Positions 8,678 through 17,823 of a stretch of DNA of 64,000 nt are shown here, piece by piece (position 1 is the stretch's first letter; every line of letters starts with the position of its first letter). Origin of the DNA: Cryobacterium tagatosivorans (GTDB lineage: Bacteria > Actinomycetota > Actinomycetes > Actinomycetales > Microbacteriaceae); assembly GCF_004402215.1 (NCBI RefSeq), contig NZ_SOEZ01000024.1, positions 1,679 through 65,678 of the forward strand, written 5' to 3'. Below the pieces are notes generated by a model. That model had not been told where the DNA came from, did no database searches, and saw only the letters and a program-made list of their open reading frames with translations. A program made the translations under genes and the position numbers.

Positions 8678-10027
8678 TCAGGCGGCGAGGTCCCTCCGAT
8701 AGCGCTCGGCGAGGAAGTCGCCGGTCGATTCGAGCCACTCGGCCATCGTGGCGCGCAGTCGCGTGGCCTCGGCCTCGAATGCCGGGTCTCCGGCGAGGTT
8801 CACAAGCGAGTTCGGATCGGTGGTGAGCTGATAGAGCTCTTCCGGTTCGCGCCGCACGTAGAACTCGACTCGGGCGGCGACTTCGGGATCTTCGGCGGCC
8901 GCGCCGCTCATGGCGGACCAGGTCATGCCTTCCATGTTCTCGGCCTCGTACTCGACACCTTCGTCGGACCAGGCGTTCCAGATGTAGCCGAAGTCGCTGT
9001 CCTGCACGCACCGCATCTCGAAGCGGCGTTTTGCCGAAGTCTCGTGGAACACGGTGAAGGCCAGGTCGCGATCGGCCTCCGAAGCGCCGTCGATGAGGCC
9101 CGTGAGGGATCGGCCGTCGAGACCGGCCGGAGTCGGGATGCCCGCGGCCTCGCACAGGGTCGGGAAGAGGTCGAGTGCCGACACGAAGTGTTCCTCGTCC
9201 GCTGCCCCCGGTGTGGTGCGCCCCGGCCAACGGATCACTAGGGGTGTGCGGGTGCTCTGCAGGTAACAGTTCGCCTTGGCAAAAGGCACGGCGATCCCGT
9301 TGTCAGAGAGGAATATGACGATCGTGCGGTCGGCTTGGCCCGAGTGGTCGAGTGCGACCAGCAGTGCCTTCACGACGTCGTCGCAACGTCTCGAGGACGA
9401 GAGGTATTGTGCATACTCCTGCTCCACGCCCGGCAGGCGCGGGAGGAAGCCCGGCACTGGATGCTCGCCCGGGCGGTATCGCTGGGATGGCGCCGGTATG
9501 CGAGCGAGGTCCTCTTCGCCGAACCTCGCAGTCTCGTCTGCGCTCCCGTCGAACGGGCGGTGCGGGTCGTGGGCGTTGGCCATGAGGAACCACGGTTCGT
9601 CGGCGTGCGTCGCGAAGAAGCTCGTTGCCGCGCTCGAGTACGCCTGTGGATCCCGTCCCATTCCCAGTTCTCGCATCGATATCCAGGTCACCCATCCGAA
9701 CCGATCGACCGGCTGGAGATGGTCGACCTTGCCCAGGATGCCGGCCTGATACCCGACCTCGCGCAGGTAGTCGGTGAGCACCGGGATACCGTCGGCGATG
9801 GGCTCGAAGCCCTCAGCACCGTTGCGGTACGGCCACAGTCCCGTAAGCATCGCCGAGCGGCTTGGCTGGCATACGGCGGCGGCGACGTGCGCCCGATGGA
9901 AGGCCATGCCTTCGCCCGCGAGACCGTCGACCGCCGGCATCACGCCGGGAGGCCCCCCGAAGCTCGAGGGTGTGTCACCCCCGAGGTCGTCGGCGGTGAT
10001 GAGCAGGATGTTCCAGCGATCGGTCAT
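8678..10027 (-). CDS. Sulfatase S1 (arylsulfatase A family), cytoplasmic type
   Basis: The product is 449 aa with the metal-binding opening NILLITADDLGGDT and the sulfatase signature CQPSRSAMLTG, with the formylglycine-forming Cys at residue 53. LGKVDH replaces the more usual GKWHL. The metal segment LSDNG is present. There is no signal peptide, so it should act in the cytoplasm. The start overlaps the end of the ROK regulator gene by 4 bp, making a regulator-sulfatase operon divergent from the tripartite importer. The FGE encoded at 18170 is the likely activator. The substrate is unknown. Confidence 0.88.
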   Translation of the reverse strand: MTDRWNILLITADDLGGDTPSSFGGPPGVMPAVDGLAGEGMAFHRAHVAAAVCQPSRSAMLTGLWPYRNGAEGFEPIADGIPVLTDYLREVGYQAGILGKVDHLQPVDRFGWVTWISMRELGMGRDPQAYSSAATSFFATHADEPWFLMANAHDPHRPFDGSADETARFGEEDLARIPAPSQRYRPGEHPVPGFLPRLPGVEQEYAQYLSSSRRCDDVVKALLVALDHSGQADRTIVIFLSDNGIAVPFAKANCYLQSTRTPLVIRWPGRTTPGAADEEHFVSALDLFPTLCEAAGIPTPAGLDGRSLTGLIDGASEADRDLAFTVFHETSAKRRFEMRCVQDSDFGYIWNAWSDEGVEYEAENMEGMTWSAMSGAAAEDPEVAARVEFYVRREPEELYQLTTDPNSLVNLAGDPAFEAEATRLRATMAEWLESTGDFLAERYRRDLAA

Positions 10028-11178
10028 CGGTACAGCAACTCCTCAAGGGCTACAGATGCTCCCGCGCTCACGGCCGACTCCAGCGACGCGTCCGCGGACT
10101 CGACCCGTAGCGCGTCACGGAGCAGGGGGAAGATCTGCTCGCGGGTTTGCTCGCGGATCGCGGAGATCATGGGCGCCGGCGAAATCGCGAAGATTCCGCC
10201 GAGAAGGAGAAGTCCAGGCGTGAACAGGTTGACGACCGTCGCGACTGCGTTACTCATGTGTCCGATGATGTTGTCCTCGAGTTCGACCGCGGCCGGCTCA
10301 CCGCGGCTGGCCCACTCGTGCAGGATCGCGAGTACGTTGCCCGCGGGATCGAAAGTCGGATCGATAGCGGCGAGGCGCCTGAGGATGTACGGCTCAGAGA
10401 CCATCGTCTCAAGGCATCCTCGGGCGCCGCATGAGCACAGCTCGCCCTGTTCGACGACGCGGGTGTGGCCGAGATAGCTTTCACCACCCGGGCTGCCGTA
10501 GAAGGGCTGGCCCTTGACGGCGACCCCGAAGCCCAGACCGGTCTTGACGTAGACGTAGGCGATGCTGTTGACCTCGTGTTCGCCGTATCGAGCCTCAGCG
10601 AGCGCCATGGACCGCACGTTGTGATCGACCACGACCGGCAGGTGGAGGCGCGCCTCCAGCATGTCCGATATCGGCACCTGCTTCCAGCCTAGGTTGATCG
10701 AGAGCTCGATGCGCCGGTGCGCTTCGTCGACGGGCGCGGGCACCCCGATGCCGACGCCCAAGCACGGTGCGCCATCGTCGGCTTCCAGGACGGAGGAGAC
10801 GGTATTCGCGATTAGCTCGATCACGTCTTCAACCGGAGCAGTTGGGTCGAATGAACGTGCCTCGGCCGATCGCACGCTGGCCCGCGCATCCGTCAGGCCC
10901 ACCTTGATCGTGCCGACGCCCAGCTGCACGCCGACAACGGTTACCGCATCCGGGACGGGGACGAGGATGAGTGCGGGGCGGCCCACACCCCGAACGCCAA
11001 CTTCGCGCTCTGTCAGTAGTCCGCGTGAGATGAGCGGTCCCACGATCTTGGTGATTGTGGTGGGGGAGAGCCCTGTGGCGTCGGACAGCGTTGTGCGTGA
11101 ATGCGGGGGCTCATCACGCAGCAGGCGCAGTATCAGTGCCTCGTGCGGGCTTCGTTCATTTTTCGCAATCATCGCCAT
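10024..11178 (-). CDS. ROK-family transcriptional regulator 1
   Basis: The product is 384 aa: an N-terminal winged helix (LILRLLRDEPPHSRTTLSD onward, about residues 15-70) followed by a ROK sugar-kinase-like domain with the zinc motif CSCGARGCLE. ROK repressors of this build respond to sugars or sugar derivatives. It is divergent from tctC with a 169-bp gap that holds an AT-rich NagC/Mlc-like palindrome (11239-11263). It therefore probably controls both itself with S1 and the tct-sulfatase operon. This hints that the inducing molecule is a sugar, possibly a sulfated one. Confidence 0.85.
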   Translation of the reverse strand: MAMIAKNERSPHEALILRLLRDEPPHSRTTLSDATGLSPTTITKIVGPLISRGLLTEREVGVRGVGRPALILVPVPDAVTVVGVQLGVGTIKVGLTDARASVRSAEARSFDPTAPVEDVIELIANTVSSVLEADDGAPCLGVGIGVPAPVDEAHRRIELSINLGWKQVPISDMLEARLHLPVVVDHNVRSMALAEARYGEHEVNSIAYVYVKTGLGFGVAVKGQPFYGSPGGESYLGHTRVVEQGELCSCGARGCLETMVSEPYILRRLAAIDPTFDPAGNVLAILHEWASRGEPAAVELEDNIIGHMSNAVATVVNLFTPGLLLLGGIFAISPAPMISAIREQTREQIFPLLRDALRVESADASLESAVSAGASVALEELLYR

Positions 11179-11238
11179 CGCTCATCCTTCCGCAAGGTCT
11201 GCCCGGTCGCCCATCTTGACGCATAAGTTACTTTAGTG

Positions 11239-11263
11239 TTATTTTCTCCACTTGAACAAATAA
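11239..11263. promoter_or_regulatory. Putative ROK operator TTATTT-N13-AAATAA
   Basis: TTATTT at 11239-11244 and AAATAA at 11258-11263 form a symmetric AT-rich site in the divergent ROK-tctC promoter region. Nearly all other DNA here is GC-rich, so the site stands out. Its form resembles E. coli NagC/Mlc boxes, the best known ROK operators. Binding is inferred. Confidence 0.5.
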
Positions 11264-11347
11264 ATCGACCAAGGTTTTCGATCCATCGTCGTCAGATCAT
11301 GGCCCGCCGTACCCACGGCTAGCTAACTCAATGAAGAGGAGTTCCCC

Positions 11348-12334
11348 ATGTTCCGTGCCAAGGCCACAGCGCCCCTAGCGCTGCTCGCCGTCCTCAGCCT
11401 TGCGGCGTGTTCAGCCACCCCGTCGACCGGCGAGAGCGCATCCCCGGAGAATCCGTTCCCGGAGTCACCCATCACCCTCATCGTGCCGTTCCCGGCCGGA
11501 TCCGGCCCTGACGCGAGTGCTCGCGTGATCGCCCTGGAACTCGAGAGCGACCTCGGGGTGAGCGTCATCGTCGAGAACATCGAAGGTGGCTCTTCGACGA
11601 TCGGCCAGTTCGAGCTCGCCTCCGCTGCCCCGGACGGCTACACGATCGGGTACGTCGCCGCGACGGGCATCTCGGTTCAGAGCCGTCTCATCGACACTCC
11701 GTTCCAGGGTCTCGAGAGCCTCACCCCGATCGCCGAGACCAGCACGACTGCAAATGTGATGTTCACGAGCCCCAACAGCGGAATCGAGACCATTGCGGAC
11801 TTCGTCAAGGCCGCCAAGGCCAGCCCCGGGAAGTTCACGGTCGGATTGGGTAATCGCGCGTCCGGGCAGGACCTCCAGCTGGCGCTGCTCGAGCAGGCGG
11901 CGGGCATCGACGTCAAGCCGGTCTATTTCGACGCCGGGCAGATGGTGCTACCCGCCGTGAACGGCACGGTCGACGTCTCCGTCGCGCAGTTCGGTCCGGT
12001 GGTGCAGTACGTCGACAAGGGAGACCTCATCTACGTCGGAGCCTTCGATGCCCCTGACAGCCTTGACGTTGCGCTATTCGCCGACGAGGGCTACGACACG
12101 GACCGTTGGAACGGTTGGGAAGGACTCTTCGGCCCCGCTGGGATGGACCCGGCCGTCGTTGCCATCCTCTCGGATGCCGTCGGCCGCGCTGTCGAGAGCA
12201 AGTCCTACCAGGACTACATCACCAAGACGTTCGGCATCCCGTCCTTCGTCGGGTGGGATGAGTTCGCGGACGTTGCTGCCCAGACCGATGCCGACTCGAT
12301 CGCGCTGATCGACGAGATGGACCTGAAGAAGTAA
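11348..12334 (+). CDS. tctC: Tripartite tricarboxylate transporter substrate-binding lipoprotein
   Basis: The product is 328 aa with a lipoprotein signal: Lys/Arg-containing start, hydrophobic core and lipobox LAAC with Cys21. The mature part has the Bug/TctC signature PITLIVPFPAGSGPD followed by the second ligand-loop pattern SAAPDGYTIGY. A GAGG Shine-Dalgarno lies upstream. TctC proteins bind carboxylates or other small anions outside the membrane and hand them to TctAB. Here the genes run straight into sulfatases, so the cargo is probably an anionic sulfate ester or a sulfated sugar acid. Confidence 0.88.
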   Translation: MFRAKATAPLALLAVLSLAACSATPSTGESASPENPFPESPITLIVPFPAGSGPDASARVIALELESDLGVSVIVENIEGGSSTIGQFELASAAPDGYTIGYVAATGISVQSRLIDTPFQGLESLTPIAETSTTANVMFTSPNSGIETIADFVKAAKASPGKFTVGLGNRASGQDLQLALLEQAAGIDVKPVYFDAGQMVLPAVNGTVDVSVAQFGPVVQYVDKGDLIYVGAFDAPDSLDVALFADEGYDTDRWNGWEGLFGPAGMDPAVVAILSDAVGRAVESKSYQDYITKTFGIPSFVGWDEFADVAAQTDADSIALIDEMDLKK

Positions 12335-12338
12335 TCCG

Positions 12339-12920
12339 ATGTCGAACCCTCAGGACAATCTCGAGGGTCCCGCAACGGTGGTGGGCCCGGGTGAGGAACC
12401 CGGGCCCACCACCGACACCGGGCCCGACGTCGCGGTGTGGAATCCCGGTGACGCGGCCAGGATCGCCTTCGATGCAGCACTGGTCGCGATCGGAATCGTC
12501 TACCTCGTAACTGCCTCGCAGATGCGATTCATCAACGACGAGGGTGACCCCGGCGCGGGCTTCTTCCCGGTCGTGTCAGGCACGATCATGGTGGTGTTCC
12601 TGGCCATCGACCTCGTGCGACTCGCACTGCGCCGCCGCACCGACGCATGGGAGCGGGGCACGGGTCATCTCTCGCTGCGACTCGTGGCGATCCTCGGCTC
12701 GATCGCCATGTATCTCGCGATCGTCGGCCTTCTGGGCCACATCATCACCGTGATGATCCTCACGGTGCTGCTCGTCGTGCTGTTCGGCAAGCGGCCGTGG
12801 TGGCAGGTCGTAATCATCGCCCTGGCCGTGGGCATCGGCACCGACCTCCTGTTCGTCGAACTCCTGGGATTGCGTATCCCCACCGGCCTCTTCCGATTGG
12901 CGATCTCCTCATGGATCTGA
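12339..12920 (+). CDS. tctB: Tripartite tricarboxylate transporter small membrane subunit
   Basis: The product is 193 aa. A polar, Pro/Gly-rich N-terminus of about 40 residues is followed by four hydrophobic helices, with a long loop (RRRTDAWERGTGHLSLR) between the second and third. Size and topology fit TctB. It starts 4 bp after tctC and overlaps tctA by 10 bp. Confidence 0.82.
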   Translation: MSNPQDNLEGPATVVGPGEEPGPTTDTGPDVAVWNPGDAARIAFDAALVAIGIVYLVTASQMRFINDEGDPGAGFFPVVSGTIMVVFLAIDLVRLALRRRTDAWERGTGHLSLRLVAILGSIAMYLAIVGLLGHIITVMILTVLLVVLFGKRPWWQVVIIALAVGIGTDLLFVELLGLRIPTGLFRLAISSWI

Positions 12921-14437
12921 TCTCGAACCTCCTCGAGGGCTTCGCAGCGGTCTTCAACCCCATCCTGCTGCTTACCCTGCTCGTCGGCGTGCTCATCGGG
13001 AGCATCGTCGGCGTCCTCCCGGGCATCGGACCCGTGGGTGCCATGGCGCTCTTGCTGCCGATCAGTTTCACGCTTGACCCCGCCGCGGGTCTTATCATGA
13101 CGTCCGGCATATACCTCGGCGCGCAATATGGAGGGTCGACCTCCGCGATTCTCATCGGTGTGCCTGGCGAGGCCTCTTCCGTCGTGACCACGCTGGATGG
13201 CTATCCGATGGCCAAGAAAGGGAGGGCGGGTGCCGCGCTGGCGATCGCAGCCCTGAGCTCGTTCCTCGCGGGGACGCTCGCCGTAGTGCTCCTCATGGTC
13301 GTCGCTGGGCCGCTGAGCGATTTCGCGACGCAGTTCGCGAGCCCCGAATACCTGATGCTCGCGATCTTTGCCCTCGTCGCTCTCTCCCGGCTGACGGGCG
13401 GGTCCACCATCATGACATTCGCGGCCGTTGGCCTCGGCCTCATTCTGGCCACCATCGGCCTGGACGCCACGAGTGGCAACGTGCGTTTCACCTTCGGCCT
13501 TACCCCCCTCCTCCAGGGCATCGAGATCACCTCGGTTGCAGTGGGTCTTTTCGGTATCTCGGAGATCCTGCTCCTCGCCGAGGGGAGGGGCACGGTGCAG
13601 TCGATGCCCAAGGTCCCCTTCCGCAGCCTGTGGCCCAACCGCACGGAACTGCGCCGATCGGTGGGTCCAGCCTTCCGCGGCGGCATCATCGGCTTCGTGC
13701 TCGGGCTCATCCCCGGACCGTCGGGGGCGGTGTCCTCTTACGGTTCGTACGCCCTCGAGAAGCGCATATCCAAGCGCAAGGATGAGTTTGGCAAGGGGGC
13801 TGTTGAGGGCGTCGCCGGACCCGAGGCGGCAAACAACGGCTCTGCGGGTGGCTCTATGGTGCCGCTGCTCGTCCTTGGGCTTCCTTTCAACGGTCCAACC
13901 GCTCTTCTCCTCGCCGGGTTCACCGTGCAGGGCATCATCCCGGGCCCGCTGTTCATGGAAAACGAGCCCGTGCTGTTCTGGACCCTTATCGCGGGGCTCT
14001 ATGCGGCGAACCTCGCGCTGCTTGCGCTCAACCTGCCGCTCGTCGGCATGTTCACGAGCCTGCTGCGCATTCCTCGTGACCTGCTGCTGACCTTCGTCGT
14101 CGTGATCGCCATCATCGGCACGATCGCCACACGGGGGCAGCTAGTCGACGTCTTCTGGCTCCTCGTCATGGGTGTGATCGGCTACCTGATGGCCAAGCTC
14201 GGCATCTCGCGTGTCGCCGTGATGCTCGCCTTCGTCATCGCGCCGATCCTCGAGTCCTCGCTGACGCAGACAGTGTCCCTCGCCGACGGCGATCCGCTCT
14301 ACCTCTTCGATCGACCGATCTCGACGACGATCATCATCATGACCGCGCTCATCGCCATCGTTCCGGTCGTGCTGAAGGCGATCGCGAAGAAGCGCCACCA
14401 ACGGTCCGTGCTCGACCTGGAGGTCGACGCGTCGTGA
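12911..14437 (+). CDS. tctA: Tripartite tricarboxylate transporter large permease
   Basis: The product is 508 aa from the ATG at 12911, about 10-12 transmembrane segments. TctA hallmarks are GVLPGIGPVGAMALLLPISF near residue 35, YGGSTSAILIGVPGEASSVV, and the second-half repeat GLIPGPSGAVSSYGSYALEK. Longer in-frame extensions upstream overlap tctB and lack a start signal. It overlaps the following sulfatase by 4 bp (GTGA), which makes transport and desulfation one transcription unit. Confidence 0.92.
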   Translation: MDLISNLLEGFAAVFNPILLLTLLVGVLIGSIVGVLPGIGPVGAMALLLPISFTLDPAAGLIMTSGIYLGAQYGGSTSAILIGVPGEASSVVTTLDGYPMAKKGRAGAALAIAALSSFLAGTLAVVLLMVVAGPLSDFATQFASPEYLMLAIFALVALSRLTGGSTIMTFAAVGLGLILATIGLDATSGNVRFTFGLTPLLQGIEITSVAVGLFGISEILLLAEGRGTVQSMPKVPFRSLWPNRTELRRSVGPAFRGGIIGFVLGLIPGPSGAVSSYGSYALEKRISKRKDEFGKGAVEGVAGPEAANNGSAGGSMVPLLVLGLPFNGPTALLLAGFTVQGIIPGPLFMENEPVLFWTLIAGLYAANLALLALNLPLVGMFTSLLRIPRDLLLTFVVVIAIIGTIATRGQLVDVFWLLVMGVIGYLMAKLGISRVAVMLAFVIAPILESSLTQTVSLADGDPLYLFDRPISTTIIIMTALIAIVPVVLKAIAKKRHQRSVLDLEVDAS

Positions 14438-16020
14438 CCAACGTCATCCTGATCCTCGCCGACGACATGGGGTTCTCCGACCTGGGCAGCTTCGGCGGCG
14501 AGATAGCGACTCCCAACCTCGACCGGCTCGCCGGCTCGGGCCTGAGGCTCAGCCAGTTCTACAACACGGCCCGTTGCAGCCCCTCAAGGGCGAGCCTGCT
14601 CACCGGCCGACACCCGCACGAGACGGGTATCGGCATCCTCAACGACGACGATCGGCCATGGGGATACCCTGGAACGCTCAGCCGCGATCACGCGACCGCC
14701 GCAGAGCACTTCAAAGCCGCAGGCTATGCGACCTGTCTCTCGGGTAAGTGGCACCTGTCGAGTGACACGACTGTGCCGAACGACAGCTGGCCCACGCGGC
14801 GTGGATTCGACGACTTCTACGGGATCCTCGGCGGGGCGGGCGACTATTTCCACCCTCGAGAGCTGTACCGCGGAGAAGCGCGGCTCGAGATCCCGGGCGC
14901 CGGTTACTACTTCACGGACGCCGTGAGCGAGCACGCTGCCGGATTCGTGCGCACGAGCGCGGCGGCGAGCACGCCGTTCTTCCTCTACCTCGCCTATACC
15001 GCACCGCACTGGCCTCTCCACGCTCCTGCCGACATCGTCGACGACTACGACGAGGTGTATGCGCGCGGATGGGACGAGCTGCGGAGCGAGAGGAGGCGTC
15101 GACTCGTCGAGTCGGGCATCCTCGGTTCTGAGTCCACGCTGAGTGACCGCGATCCGAGCCAGACAGCGTGGGATGACGCGGCCGACCACGATTGGGAGGC
15201 GCGCAGGATGAGCGTCTACGCCGCCCAGGTGGACAGCATGGACCGCGGAATAGGCACTGTCCTGGACGCCGTCGAAGCCGCGGGCCTCACCGAAGACACC
15301 CTCGTGGTGTTCCTCTCGGACAACGGCGCGTGTGCCGAGAGCATGCCGCCCGCCGATGCACCCCTGTTCCGCCAGCGCCAACCGTCCCATGCGATGGATG
15401 GGCGGCCGATGCGCATTGGAAACGAACCCGACATCGTGCCCGGTCCAGCTGACACCTATGCGAGCTACGGCACCGCCTGGGCGAATCTCTCCAACACACC
15501 GTTCCGCTACTACAAGCGCTGGGTGCACGAGGGAGGCATCGCGACACCCTTCATCGCCTCGTGGCCGGCTGGTGGGCTGGCCGACGGATCCGTCGTCGCT
15601 GCCCCGTTCCAGTTGACGAACGTGCTTCCGACGCTCCTCGATGCCGCAGGCCTGTCCCCGGCCGGCGGCCCCGGCTCGAGCATGCTGCCCGTGTGGCGAG
15701 GCGGTGAAAGTGCCGACGACCACGCGCTCTACTGGGAGCACGTGGGCAACGCCGCAATACGCATGGGCAGGTGGAAGTCCGTTCGAACCTGGAACGGGCC
15801 GTGGGAGCTATACGATATGAGCGTCGACCGTGCGGAACTGAACGATCTCTCGCAGATCGAGGCAGCTCTCCTGGAGGGCCTTGTCGCGCAATGGCAGGCC
15901 TGGGCCGATTCGGTAGGTGTCATCCCGTGGACCACGGTGCTCGAGCATCGGGCCGAGCGGGCGGCGAAAGTCCCGCCGGCCGCGAGCGCCGCACCCGAGC
16001 ACAGCAACAGAGAGGACTGA
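14434..16020 (+). CDS. Sulfatase S2 (arylsulfatase), cytoplasmic type
   Basis: The product is 528 aa with NVILILADDMGFSDLGSFGG at the N-terminus (Asp pair for calcium), signature CSPSRASLLTGRHP with formylglycine Cys48, SGKWHL at about 105, and LSDNGACAE. It has no signal peptide. Its GTG start overlaps the tctA stop. The layout resembles classical arylsulfatases with a long insertion before the second metal site. The last 30 residues are Ala/Pro-rich and probably disordered. It is cotranscribed with the importer and precedes S3 by 1 bp. Confidence 0.9.
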   Translation: MTNVILILADDMGFSDLGSFGGEIATPNLDRLAGSGLRLSQFYNTARCSPSRASLLTGRHPHETGIGILNDDDRPWGYPGTLSRDHATAAEHFKAAGYATCLSGKWHLSSDTTVPNDSWPTRRGFDDFYGILGGAGDYFHPRELYRGEARLEIPGAGYYFTDAVSEHAAGFVRTSAAASTPFFLYLAYTAPHWPLHAPADIVDDYDEVYARGWDELRSERRRRLVESGILGSESTLSDRDPSQTAWDDAADHDWEARRMSVYAAQVDSMDRGIGTVLDAVEAAGLTEDTLVVFLSDNGACAESMPPADAPLFRQRQPSHAMDGRPMRIGNEPDIVPGPADTYASYGTAWANLSNTPFRYYKRWVHEGGIATPFIASWPAGGLADGSVVAAPFQLTNVLPTLLDAAGLSPAGGPGSSMLPVWRGGESADDHALYWEHVGNAAIRMGRWKSVRTWNGPWELYDMSVDRAELNDLSQIEAALLEGLVAQWQAWADSVGVIPWTTVLEHRAERAAKVPPAASAAPEHSNRED

Positions 16021-16021
16021 A

Positions 16022-17464
16022 GTGAGCGCCGCCCGCCGACCAAACATTGTGATGATTCTGACGGACGACCATGCCGCCCATGCTGTGGGCGCGTACGGAT
16101 CGGTGGTCAACGTGACGCCGCGTATCGACGAGATCGCCGAGAACGGCTGGCTGCTGGAGAACTGCTTCGCCACCAACTCGTTGTGCTCTCCCTCGCGCGC
16201 CTCGATCCTCACGGGCACTTACAGCCACGTCAACGGTGTCAAGGGCCTCGAGACGCCCATCGACGCGAGCCAGCCGACCTTCATCAGCCTCCTGCGCGAG
16301 GCGGGCTACCGCACCGCGATCGTCGGGAAGTGGCACATGGGGCACGGCGGCGATCACGACCCGCAGGGCTTCGAGTACTGGGATGTCATCATCGACCAGG
16401 GCGAGTACTTCGACCCCCAGTTCCTCTCGGCCAATGGACTCCGCACCGTCCCTGGATACGCGACCGACGTCATCACCGACCTCTCCTTCGACTGGCTGGG
16501 GTCCCTCGGGGGAGACGAGCCCTTCTGCATCCTCATCAATCACAAGGCGCCCCACCGGCCGTGGGAACCAGACGAGAAGCACGCCGGGATGTACAAGGAC
16601 ATTCCGGTGCCCTCGACATTCACCGACGACATGTCCACGCGCTCGGCGTCGGCTCGTCGGGCGTCGATGCGGATCGCTGAGTTCCTCGCCGAGGAAGACC
16701 TCAAGCAGCCCGTTCCCGAAGGTCTCAGCTACGAGCAGATGGCCCTGTGGAAGTACCAGCGGTACATGGAGGATTACCTCGCCTGCATCGCCTCCGTCGA
16801 CGACAACGTGGGTCGCGTGACGGATTGGCTGCGGGACCGAGGCCTGTTCGAGGACACGCTGCTCATGTACAGCTCGGACCAGGGCTTCTTCCTGGGCGAA
16901 CATGGTTGGTTCGACAAACGGTTCATGTACGAGGAGTCGCTGAGGATGCCGTTCGTGCTCTCGTACCCGGGCGGGCTTGAGGCCGGACAGGTCTTCGACG
17001 GCATCGTGACGAACGTCGACATCGCCCAGACGATCCTCGAGGTTGCCGGAGTCGAAGCGCATCCGCGCATGCACGGCAGGAGCTTCTGGCCCGATCTCAC
17101 CGGCGCTGCCACCGAGCCCGTCGATGGCATGTACTACCGCTATTTCGAGAACGACGACGCCAATCACCGCGCACCGGCGCACTACGGGTACCGCACGCAG
17201 ACCCACAAGCTCATCTACTTCTACAACGACGGCGAGGGCATGCAGGGCACCGGCCGGTACACCTATCCGCCCGAGTGGGAGCTCTACGACCTCCAGGCGG
17301 ATCCGGAGGAGGTGCGCAACGTCTACCACGATCCCGACTACCGTGAGATTCGTGAGGATCTGAAGCGGAGGATGTGGCTCAGGCAGAGTGAACTCGGCGA
17401 CGAGCCGCATCCCAGCCAGCCGATTCCCGCGTTGTTGGATGCAAGCGGAAGGAGAGTGAGATGA
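16022..17464 (+). CDS. Sulfatase S3, cytoplasmic type
   Basis: The product is 480 aa from the GTG at 16022; the longer in-frame extension overlaps S2 and is rejected. Motifs are PNIVMILTDDHAAHAVGAYG, signature CSPSRASILTG with Cys55, GKWHMGHGGDHDPQGF, and SSDQGFFLGEHGWFDKR, which supplies late metal and substrate residues. It is closely similar along its whole length to S6 (27798-29234), including the shared blocks LWKYQRYMEDYLAC and RYFENDD/RYYENDD. The two are paralogues, one per locus. It overlaps the first DUF202 gene by 4 bp (ATGA). Confidence 0.9.
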   Translation: MSAARRPNIVMILTDDHAAHAVGAYGSVVNVTPRIDEIAENGWLLENCFATNSLCSPSRASILTGTYSHVNGVKGLETPIDASQPTFISLLREAGYRTAIVGKWHMGHGGDHDPQGFEYWDVIIDQGEYFDPQFLSANGLRTVPGYATDVITDLSFDWLGSLGGDEPFCILINHKAPHRPWEPDEKHAGMYKDIPVPSTFTDDMSTRSASARRASMRIAEFLAEEDLKQPVPEGLSYEQMALWKYQRYMEDYLACIASVDDNVGRVTDWLRDRGLFEDTLLMYSSDQGFFLGEHGWFDKRFMYEESLRMPFVLSYPGGLEAGQVFDGIVTNVDIAQTILEVAGVEAHPRMHGRSFWPDLTGAATEPVDGMYYRYFENDDANHRAPAHYGYRTQTHKLIYFYNDGEGMQGTGRYTYPPEWELYDLQADPEEVRNVYHDPDYREIREDLKRRMWLRQSELGDEPHPSQPIPALLDASGRRVR

Positions 17465-17823
17465 CTGGACCGCAACGGTTCCCGCATTCCGTCTATCGCC
17501 TCGGCGACGAGCCTGACCCTCGGTTCAGCCTCGCCAACGAGCGAACGTCCCTGGCGTGGATTCGCACGTCGCTCGCGCTCATTGCGCTGGGCGTCGCACT
17601 GGAGGCGCTGCAGATCCCCACTGCACCGCCAATCCGGCTGAGCATGGCCATCCTCTTCATCGCACTCGGTGCCCTTGCAGCGGTGCAGAGTTGGATCGGC
17701 TGGTCGCGTGTCGAGCTGTCGTTGCGCCTGGCGAAGGCACTCCCCGGGGCGGGATTCACCGCAGTCATCGCAACGGGCGCGCTGATCGGGGCGCTGGTCA
17801 TCGTCGTCGGGTTGCTGGTGTGA
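17461..17823 (+). CDS. DUF202 (YidH-like) small membrane protein, long partner
   Basis: The product is 120 aa with the DUF202 signature RFSLANERTSLAWIRTSLAL followed by three hydrophobic helices. It starts inside the S3 stop codon and ends inside the start of a second DUF202 gene, so the pair is translationally coupled. The function of DUF202 proteins is not known. Being locked between a sulfatase and the FGE, and having a second pair at 21333-22036, argues for a role in the same pathway, perhaps membrane passage of an anion; that role is a guess. Confidence 0.8.
   Translation: MTGPQRFPHSVYRLGDEPDPRFSLANERTSLAWIRTSLALIALGVALEALQIPTAPPIRLSMAILFIALGALAAVQSWIGWSRVELSLRLAKALPGAGFTAVIATGALIGALVIVVGLLV

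Noticed and set aside
8554-8826. Plus-strand frame with a good ribosome binding site (AGAGGAG)
   Set aside because: Its second half runs through the end of sulfatase S1 on the opposite strand and no family is recognised; it may be a remnant start but cannot be supported.
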